This document shows positions 1 to 6,401 of a DNA stretch of 64,000 nucleotides, one piece after another. The stretch's first letter is position 1. Each line of letters begins with the position of its first letter. A model generated the notes under the pieces. That model was not told the DNA's origin. It did no database searches and saw nothing but the letters and a program-made list of their open reading frames with translations. The DNA comes from Poindextera sp965277425 (lineage in GTDB: Bacteria; Pseudomonadota; Alphaproteobacteria; Caulobacterales; Caulobacteraceae), in assembly GCA_965277425.1 (NCBI GenBank), contig CBDICR010000006.1, positions 938,842 to 1,002,841 of the forward strand. Reading direction: 5' to 3'. The position numbers and the translations under genes are program-made.

Positions 1-73
1 GTCCGCGTCCGGCGCAACCGCTGCGAAAGCCGGGGGTCTTGCTTCAGCCACCGGGGTTCGGCACACCAAGCCC

Positions 74-3000
74 ATGCCGCCTGCGCCGGATCCGTCTTCC
101 GATCCCTTCATCTTCCATGATCCGACGGGGCGCCGCGCGCGGCGGGCGGGGCAGTTTGGCGGGCTTTTGCTGTCTTTGCTGGCCGCGATCGTCGCCGGCT
201 TCCTGATCACCCTGGCGCTGGCGCCGCCCTTGCCCGATGTCGAGCTGCGCGACCCGCGCGTGCTGCAGGGTCTGCACGTCGAAAACGCCAAGCGGCTGAA
301 GGGAAAGCCGCCCTGGACGCATATCGGCCGGCCGCGCGCGCCCGGCTCCAACCGCGCCCTGAAGGCGCTGACCCTCGGCTTCTATGTGAGCTGGGACCCC
401 GATTCCCGCGCCTCGCTTTCCCAGCATATCGGCCAGCTGGACGTCGTCGCGCCGCAATGGTTCGCGCTGAAGGACACGACCGGCGATCTCGACATCACCG
501 ACGACCCGCAGGCCGTCGCCCTGATCGCCAGCCAGCCGCATCCGCCGGCGGTGCTGCCCGTCATCCACAACGCCCATGCGGACCTGTTCGACACCGCCCT
601 GGCCGATGGGCTTTTGCTGCATCCGGCCGCCCAGGACAGGCTGGTCGCCACCCTGGTCGCCCAGGCGCAGCAGCATGGCTACGCCGGCTATGTCTTCGAC
701 CTGGAGAACATGTCGCCCAATGCGGTGAAAGCCTATCCGGGCCTGCTGGCCAAGGCGCGCGCGGCCTTGAAGCCGCTCGGCCGCGAGGTCTGGGTCACCG
801 CGCCGTTCGATGACGACGACTGGCCGCTGAAGGCGCTGCAGGCCAATTCCGACAGCCTGATCCTGATGGCCTATGACGAGCACTGGATGACCGGCAGGGC
901 GGGACCGCCGGCCGGCGAGGACTGGTTCGAAAAATACCTGAACTCGCGCCTGTCCATGCTCGATCCGTCCCATACGATCCTGGCCTTCGGCGCCTATGGC
1001 TACAATTGGACCGACGCGGATGCGTCCGGTCAGGGCCGCGCCGACGCGGTCACCTTCCACGAGGCGATCCAGGCGGCGCACGACAGCGACGTCGATATCG
1101 AGATGGACGACAATGCGCTGAATCCGCACTACGAATACATTGAGGACGGCCGCAAGCATGACGTCTGGTTCCTCGACGCCACCACCACCTTCAACCAGAT
1201 CAAGGTCACCGATCCCTGGCGGGTGCGCGGCTACGGCCTGTGGCGTCTGGGATCGGAGGACCCGGGCGTCTGGAGCCTGTTCGGCAAGCCCTATGGCGAC
1301 ATTTCCGCCGCGGGGCTGATCAACCTGGCGCCGGGCGGCTCGGTCGATTTCAACGGCACCGGCGAAATCCTCCGCGTCACCGCCACGCCCAAGCCCGGCA
1401 AGCGCACCCTGACCTTCGACCCCGACACCGGACTGATCGCCGACGAGCATTATGACCAGCTGCCGACCTCCTACGTGATCGACCGCTATGGCGCCCATCC
1501 CGGCTGGGTGGCTCTGACCTTCGATGACGGGCCGGATTCGCACTGGACGCCGAAGATCTTGCAGATCCTGGAAGACAAGCAGGCGCCGGCGACCTTCTTC
1601 ATCATCGGCCAGAACATGCAGTCGCACCCCGGGCTGGTGAAGCGGGAGGTGAACGACGGCATGCTGTTGGGCAGCCACACCTATACCCACCCCAATATCG
1701 CGGTGCTGCCGCACGGCTGGGCCGATGTGGAGCTGAACGCCAACCAGAGGCTTTTCGAGGTGGTCTCCGGCCGGGACTTCCGCCTGTTCCGGCCGCCCTA
1801 TTTCGGAGACGCCGAGCCGTCGACGCCGGCCGAGGTCAACCCGCTGGTGACGGCGCAGAAACTTGGCTACCTGATCGTCGGCCTGCGCGTCGATCCGGGC
1901 GACTGGAAGCGGCCGTCGGCCGCGGCGATCGTGCAGAGCACGCTGGACCAGCTGGCGCGCGACGATCCGGAAACGGGTCACTCGTCGATCGTCCTGCTGC
2001 ACGATTCCGGCGGCGACCGCAGGCACACGGTCGAAGCCCTGCCCACCCTGATCGACCAGCTCCGCGCCCACGGCTACCGGCTGGTCTCGGTGGCCGACCT
2101 CATGGGCATGTCGCGCGATCAGGCCATGCCGCCCACCCATCGCAACTGGCTGGCGCTGACGCTGGATCGCATCGGGTTCGACATCTTCCGCGAGATCACC
2201 GTGGCGCTGAATGCGCTGTTCATCACCGCGATCGTGCTCGGGGTCACGCGCCTGCTCTTCCTGGCGGTTCTGGGCCTGGCCCACCGCCGGCGCGAGGGCC
2301 GCCGCCGGCCCGCCGACCTGGACCCCAAGACCGGGCCGCTGGTCAGCGTGCTGATCCCCTGCTTCAACGAGGAAAAGGTCATCGCCTCCTCGGTCACCCG
2401 CATCCTGGAATCGAACTGGTCGCGGCTGGAGGTGATCATCCTCGACGACGGCTCGACCGACGGCACGGCCGAAGAGGTGCGGCGGTGTTTCGGCGGCGAC
2501 CCGCGCGTGCGGCTGCTCAGCTTCGCCAATGCCGGCAAGGCGCTGGCGCTCAATCGCGGCCTGGATCAGGTGCATGGCGAGATCGTCGTGGCGCTGGATG
2601 CCGACACGCTCTTTCCGCCCAACACCATCGGCCGGCTGGCGCGCTGGTTCGCCGATCCCAAGGTGGGCGCGGTGGCGGGCAATGCGCTGGTGGGCAATCG
2701 GCGCAACCTGCTGACCCGATGGCAGGCGCTGGAATATGTCACGGCGCAGAACCTGGAGCGGCGCGCGCTGGCGGCGCTGGGGGCGGTGACGGTGGTGCCG
2801 GGCGCCGTGGGCGCCTGGCGGCGCTCGGTCCTGGAGACGCTCGGCGGCTATCCCTCCGACACGCTGGCCGAAGACCAGGACCTGACCATCGGCGCCCAGT
2901 ACGCCGGCTGGCGAATCGAGTTCGATCCCGACGCGCGCGCCTATACCGAGGCGCCGGAGACAGTGGAGGGCCTTTTGAAACAGCGCTTCCGCTGGTCGTT

Positions 3001-3457
3001 CGGCACCTTGCAATGCATCTGGAAGCACCGCGAGGCGACCTTCAATCGAAAACACCCGGTCCTGGGCTTCGTCGCCCTGCCGCAGATCTGGCTGTTCCAG
3101 ATCATCCTGGCCACGGCCGCGCCGTTGGTCGACCTGGGCGTGATCTGGAGCCTGATCTCGGCCTCGATCGACCACTTCTTCCATGGCGTTGAAGCCGGCA
3201 ACGACAAGCTGGTCGAGGCCCTGCTCTATTGGGCCATCTTCATCTTCGTCGACCTCTCGGCAGCGGCGCTGGGCATGTCTCTGGAAAAGCGCGCGCCCTG
3301 GTCGGACACGCCGTGGATTCCGGTGCAGCGGTTCGGCTATCGCCAGCTGATGTACTATGTGGTGGTCAAGGCGGTGATCACCGCCGTGCGCGGCCCCCGT
3401 GTCGGTTGGGGCAAGCTGGAGCGCCGCGCGACGGCCGCGATGGGATCGCGCGGCTAA
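74..3457 (+). CDS. GH18-like / NodB polysaccharide deacetylase / GT2 glycosyltransferase fusion
   Basis: This 1127-residue membrane protein joins three carbohydrate-active domains. An N-terminal membrane segment (about residues 28-50) is followed by a GH18-like barrel (about 95-410) with the degenerate motif GYVFDLE, which keeps only the last D and E of DxxDxDxE. A NodB deacetylase follows (about 475-670, motifs TFDDGPD and SHTYTHP). After a further membrane segment (about 705-735) comes a family 2 glycosyltransferase (about 753-1000) with DDGS, DAD, EDQDL and QRFRW, then C-terminal membrane helices. The topology fits a cytoplasmic polymerase with periplasmic hydrolase and deacetylase domains, as if PgaB- and PgaC-type functions were in one chain. 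The polymer made is unknown; a beta-linked N-acetylhexosamine polymer is an inference. Domain calls are secure. Confidence 0.9.
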   Translation: MPPAPDPSSDPFIFHDPTGRRARRAGQFGGLLLSLLAAIVAGFLITLALAPPLPDVELRDPRVLQGLHVENAKRLKGKPPWTHIGRPRAPGSNRALKALTLGFYVSWDPDSRASLSQHIGQLDVVAPQWFALKDTTGDLDITDDPQAVALIASQPHPPAVLPVIHNAHADLFDTALADGLLLHPAAQDRLVATLVAQAQQHGYAGYVFDLENMSPNAVKAYPGLLAKARAALKPLGREVWVTAPFDDDDWPLKALQANSDSLILMAYDEHWMTGRAGPPAGEDWFEKYLNSRLSMLDPSHTILAFGAYGYNWTDADASGQGRADAVTFHEAIQAAHDSDVDIEMDDNALNPHYEYIEDGRKHDVWFLDATTTFNQIKVTDPWRVRGYGLWRLGSEDPGVWSLFGKPYGDISAAGLINLAPGGSVDFNGTGEILRVTATPKPGKRTLTFDPDTGLIADEHYDQLPTSYVIDRYGAHPGWVALTFDDGPDSHWTPKILQILEDKQAPATFFIIGQNMQSHPGLVKREVNDGMLLGSHTYTHPNIAVLPHGWADVELNANQRLFEVVSGRDFRLFRPPYFGDAEPSTPAEVNPLVTAQKLGYLIVGLRVDPGDWKRPSAAAIVQSTLDQLARDDPETGHSSIVLLHDSGGDRRHTVEALPTLIDQLRAHGYRLVSVADLMGMSRDQAMPPTHRNWLALTLDRIGFDIFREITVALNALFITAIVLGVTRLLFLAVLGLAHRRREGRRRPADLDPKTGPLVSVLIPCFNEEKVIASSVTRILESNWSRLEVIILDDGSTDGTAEEVRRCFGGDPRVRLLSFANAGKALALNRGLDQVHGEIVVALDADTLFPPNTIGRLARWFADPKVGAVAGNALVGNRRNLLTRWQALEYVTAQNLERRALAALGAVTVVPGAVGAWRRSVLETLGGYPSDTLAEDQDLTIGAQYAGWRIEFDPDARAYTEAPETVEGLLKQRFRWSFGTLQCIWKHREATFNRKHPVLGFVALPQIWLFQIILATAAPLVDLGVIWSLISASIDHFFHGVEAGNDKLVEALLYWAIFIFVDLSAAALGMSLEKRAPWSDTPWIPVQRFGYRQLMYYVVVKAVITAVRGPRVGWGKLERRATAAMGSRG

Positions 3458-3473
3458 AAGCCGGGCTGCGCCG

Positions 3474-3503
3474 TTGCGGCCTGTCGCCCTCAACGCCTAT
3501 AAC
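3474..3503 (+). promoter_or_regulatory. Candidate sigma-70 promoter of the suc cluster
   Basis: TTGCGG (3474-3479) and TATAAC (3498-3503) are separated by 18 bp and lie about 50 bp before the sucC ATG. This is a good match to a housekeeping -35/-10 pair in the only sizeable gap ahead of sucC. No experimental support. Confidence 0.5.
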
Positions 3504-3554
3504 CCCGCGACCTCGCCCTGGCGGGAGCAGACCTGGAAGGGACCGGCGTTTCCC

Positions 3555-4718
3555 ATGAACATCCACGAGCATCAGGCCAAGGCCGTCCTGAAGGATTTCG
3601 GCGTTCCCGTGCCGCGCGGCTTTGCGGCCTTCTCGGTCGACGAGGCGGTGCAGGCGGCGGAAAAGCTCGGCGGGCCGGTCTGGGTGGTCAAGGCGCAGAT
3701 CCACGCCGGCGGCCGCGGCAAGGGCGGCGGCGTCAAGATCGCCAAGTCGGTCGACGATGTCCGCGGCATGGCCGAGGCCATGCTGAGCATGACCCTGGTC
3801 ACCCACCAGACGGGTCCCAAGGGGCGGCTGGTGCGTCGGCTCTATATCGAAGAGGGCGCCAATATCGCGCGCGAACTCTACGTCTCCCTGCTGGTCGATC
3901 GTGAAACCAGCCGCGTGGCGGTCGTCGCCTCGACCGAAGGCGGGATGGACATCGAGGAGGTGGCCCATTCGACGCCTGAAAAGATCATCACCTTCACCAT
4001 CGATCCGGCCACCGGCGTCTTCCCGCACCACGCGCTGGCCCTGGCCAAGGCGCTGAACCTGACCGGCGATGCCGCCAAGCAGGCGCGCAGCCTGTTGCCG
4101 GCGCTCTACAAGGCCTTCGTCGAGAAGGACATGAGCCTGCTCGAGGTCAATCCGCTGATCGTCACGGCCGACGACAAGCTGGTGGTGCTCGACGCCAAGA
4201 TGGGCTTCGACGACAACGCCCTCTATCGCCACGACGACATCCGTGCGCTGCGCGACGAGACCGAGGAGGACGAGAAGGAGATCGAGGCCTCGAAATACGA
4301 TCTCTCCTACATCGCGCTGGACGGCGAGATCGGCTGCATGGTCAACGGCGCGGGCCTGGCCATGGCGACCATGGACATTATCCGGCTCTATGGCGCGGCG
4401 CCGGCCAACTTCCTCGACGTCGGCGGCGGCGCCTCGAAGGAAAAGGTGGCGGCGGCCTTCAAGATCATCACCGCCGACCCGAACGTCAAAGGCATCCTGG
4501 TCAATATCTTTGGCGGCATCATGCGCTGCGACATCATCGCCGAGGGCGTCGTCGAGGCGGTCAAGGAGATGGGCCTGAAGGTGCCGCTGGTGGTCCGGCT
4601 CGAAGGCACCAATGTCGAGCTCGGCAAAAAGATCATCGGCGAGAGCGGCCTGAACGTCATCGCCGCCAACGACCTCGCCGACGGAGCGGAGAAGATCGTC
4701 AAGGCCGTGCGCGGCTAA
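3555..4718 (+). CDS. sucC: Succinyl-CoA synthetase (ADP-forming), beta subunit
   Basis: The 387-residue beta subunit works with SucD to convert succinyl-CoA, ADP (or GDP) and phosphate into succinate, CoA and ATP in the TCA cycle. It begins MNIHEHQAK, typical of SucC, and carries an ATP-grasp domain with HAGGRGKGGG near residue 53 and the C-terminal CoA-ligase region with NIFGGIMRCD near residue 317. Length is normal. ATG 3555 is chosen over upstream in-frame codons because it matches the family N-terminus; a purine-rich stretch GGAAGGGA sits 11 bp upstream. sucD is displaced about 730 bp downstream by a toxin-antitoxin module. Confidence 0.97.
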   Translation: MNIHEHQAKAVLKDFGVPVPRGFAAFSVDEAVQAAEKLGGPVWVVKAQIHAGGRGKGGGVKIAKSVDDVRGMAEAMLSMTLVTHQTGPKGRLVRRLYIEEGANIARELYVSLLVDRETSRVAVVASTEGGMDIEEVAHSTPEKIITFTIDPATGVFPHHALALAKALNLTGDAAKQARSLLPALYKAFVEKDMSLLEVNPLIVTADDKLVVLDAKMGFDDNALYRHDDIRALRDETEEDEKEIEASKYDLSYIALDGEIGCMVNGAGLAMATMDIIRLYGAAPANFLDVGGGASKEKVAAAFKIITADPNVKGILVNIFGGIMRCDIIAEGVVEAVKEMGLKVPLVVRLEGTNVELGKKIIGESGLNVIAANDLADGAEKIVKAVRG

Positions 4719-4726
4719 TGGCGATC

Positions 4727-4762
4727 TTGCGTTCGCGCCGTGCTTACACATATCCTGTGTAA
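4727..4762 (+). promoter_or_regulatory. Promoter with overlapping palindromic operator of vapBC module 1
   Basis: A perfect inverted repeat, TTACACA-N5-TGTGTAA (4744-4762), sits 15 bp before the antitoxin ATG. It overlaps a plausible -10 (TATCCT, 4751-4756) placed 18 bp after TTGCGT (4727-4732). Autorepression by the antitoxin or TA complex at such a palindrome is usual for type II modules. Binding here is inferred. Confidence 0.55.
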
Positions 4763-4777
4763 CTGTGGAGGCGCTGC

Positions 4778-5062
4778 ATGAAGAACATCACCCTGGCCAT
4801 GGATGACGATGTGCTGGTCAAGGCGCGGCGGCGGGCGGCGGAGAAGGGCGCCACGCTCAACGCCGTGGTGCGCGAGTATCTGACCCGCATCGCCAACGAG
4901 GACGACGAGATCGCGCGCGCCCGGCAGGCCCTGTTCAGCCTGGCCGAGACCTCCGAAGCCCGGCTGGGCCCCGACTACGAATTCAACCGCGAGGCGCTGC
5001 ATGACCGGCCTGTGCTTCATCGACACCAACGTGGTGATCTACGCGGCGGCGGCCAGAACTGA
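4778..5062 (+). CDS. VapB-type antitoxin (module 1)
   Basis: This 94-residue protein lies directly upstream of and overlaps a PIN-domain toxin gene by 62 bp. Residues 1-45 (MKNITLAMDDDVLVKARRRA... onward) resemble a ribbon-helix-helix DNA-binding fold; the rest would neutralise the toxin. A strong ribosome site GGAGG (4766-4770) precedes the ATG. The last 20 or so residues lie within the toxin gene and are low-complexity, so they may contribute little. Its role as antitoxin follows from gene order and fold. Confidence 0.8.
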   Translation: MKNITLAMDDDVLVKARRRAAEKGATLNAVVREYLTRIANEDDEIARARQALFSLAETSEARLGPDYEFNREALHDRPVLHRHQRGDLRGGGQN

Positions 5063-5420
5063 CGACCCGGCCAAGTATGAGCGAGCGCGGGATATCCTTG
5101 TGGGAAGAGACCTTTGTCTCTCCGCCCAGGTGCTGCAGGAGTTCTTCGTCAACGTAACCAGAAAGCTGGGCGCTCCCCTTTCCGTGGCCGAGGCCTTACA
5201 GTGGATCGATCGGCTCTGCGCCTTTCCCTGCGCCGACATCGACCAGCGGCTGGTCAAGGCGGCTATTCTGCTTTCCGAACGCTATCGCATCGCCTATTGG
5301 GATGCCGCCATCATCGCGGCGGCCGAGCGACTTTCGGCGGACGTGCTCTACTCGGAAGACCTCAGCCATGGCCAGATATATGGCTCCGTGCGCGTGGAGA
5401 ACCCCTTTGCCGCCGCCTGA
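5001..5420 (+). CDS. PIN-domain toxin, VapC-like ribonuclease (module 1)
   Basis: The 139-residue protein is a typical PIN-domain endoribonuclease. Acidic metal-binding residues are visible in FIDTNVVIYA (D near 8), LQEFF (E near 45) and YWDAAIIAAA (D near 99), with a late LYSEDLS segment. VapC toxins cleave tRNA or rRNA and stop translation when the antitoxin is lost; the target here is unknown. It overlaps its antitoxin gene and lies between sucC and sucD, on the same strand as both. The start is preceded by the same GAGGCGCTGCATGA string as the antitoxin start. Confidence 0.88.
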   Translation: MTGLCFIDTNVVIYAAAARTDDPAKYERARDILVGRDLCLSAQVLQEFFVNVTRKLGAPLSVAEALQWIDRLCAFPCADIDQRLVKAAILLSERYRIAYWDAAIIAAAERLSADVLYSEDLSHGQIYGSVRVENPFAAA

Positions 5421-5447
5421 TCCAAGCGACCATTGAAGCGAGTTTAG

Positions 5448-6326
5448 ATGTCCATCCTCATCGACAAGTCGACCAAGGTGATCTGCCAGGGCATTACCGG
5501 CGCCCAGGGCACCTTCCATACCGAACAGGCCATCGCCTTCGGAACCCAGATGGTCGGAGGCACCTCGCCGGGCAAGGGCGGCGCGACCCACCTTGGCCTG
5601 CCGGTCTACGACACGGTGGCCGAGGCCGTGCACATGACCGGCGCCACGGCCAGCGTCATGTACGTGCCGCCGCCCTTCGCGGCCGACGCCATCCTGGAGG
5701 CGATCGACGCCGAGATCGCGCTGATCGTCTGCATCACCGAGGGCATACCGGTGGCCGACATGGTTAAGGTCAAACGCTCCCTGAGCGGCTCGAAATCGCG
5801 GCTGATCGGGCCCAACTGCCCCGGCGTTTTGACGCCCGAGCAGTGCAAGATCGGCATCATGCCAGGAAACATCTTCAAGACGGGATCGGTGGGCGTTGTC
5901 TCGCGCTCCGGCACGCTTACCTATGAGGCCGTGTTCCAAACAACCCATGTGGGCCTTGGCCAATCGACCGCCGTCGGCATCGGCGGCGACCCCGTCAAGG
6001 GCACCGAGTTCATCGAGATCCTGGAAATGTTTCTGGCCGACGAGCAGACCCAATCGATCGTCATGATCGGTGAAATCGGCGGCTCGGCCGAAGAAGATGC
6101 GGCCGACTTCATTAAGCATTCCAAGGTTAAGAAACCCATGGTCGGTTTCATCGCCGGGCGCACCGCGCCTCCCGGCCGCCGTATGGGCCACGCTGGCGCC
6201 ATTATTTCGGGCGGTAAGGGCGGCGCGGAGGACAAGATCGCGGCCATGGAAGCGGCCGGGATCAAGGTGTCGCCTTCACCGGCGGCTCTGGGGGAAACCC
6301 TGGTAAACGTGCTGAAAGGCGCCTGA
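5448..6326 (+). CDS. sucD: Succinyl-CoA synthetase, alpha subunit
   Basis: The 292-residue alpha subunit carries the phosphorylated histidine. It has an N-terminal CoA-binding Rossmann domain (GITGAQGTFHTEQA near residue 17), the GPNCPG motif near residue 122 and the active-site loop GHAGAI (H248). It pairs with SucC; both genes normally touch or overlap but are separated here by vapBC module 1. The gap after the toxin stop is 27 bp with only a weak purine-rich site, so expression probably still depends on readthrough from the sucC or vapBC promoter. Confidence 0.97.
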   Translation: MSILIDKSTKVICQGITGAQGTFHTEQAIAFGTQMVGGTSPGKGGATHLGLPVYDTVAEAVHMTGATASVMYVPPPFAADAILEAIDAEIALIVCITEGIPVADMVKVKRSLSGSKSRLIGPNCPGVLTPEQCKIGIMPGNIFKTGSVGVVSRSGTLTYEAVFQTTHVGLGQSTAVGIGGDPVKGTEFIEILEMFLADEQTQSIVMIGEIGGSAEEDAADFIKHSKVKKPMVGFIAGRTAPPGRRMGHAGAIISGGKGGAEDKIAAMEAAGIKVSPSPAALGETLVNVLKGA

Positions 6327-6401
6327 CGCAATCGGGCGAAAAGGGCGGTTCCGCGCTCGGCTTTTTAGAAAGCTCCGGCGGAAAAGCCGGGAACGGAGAC
6401 A

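Noticed and set aside
44..3493. Very long open frame on the minus strand opposite the GH18/NodB/GT2 gene
   Set aside because: High-GC antisense shadow. Its residues (Arg, Gly, Gln-rich, no domains) lack any recognisable family, while the plus strand encodes three clear domains. Similar shadows over sucA, priA, polA and others were dropped for the same reason.
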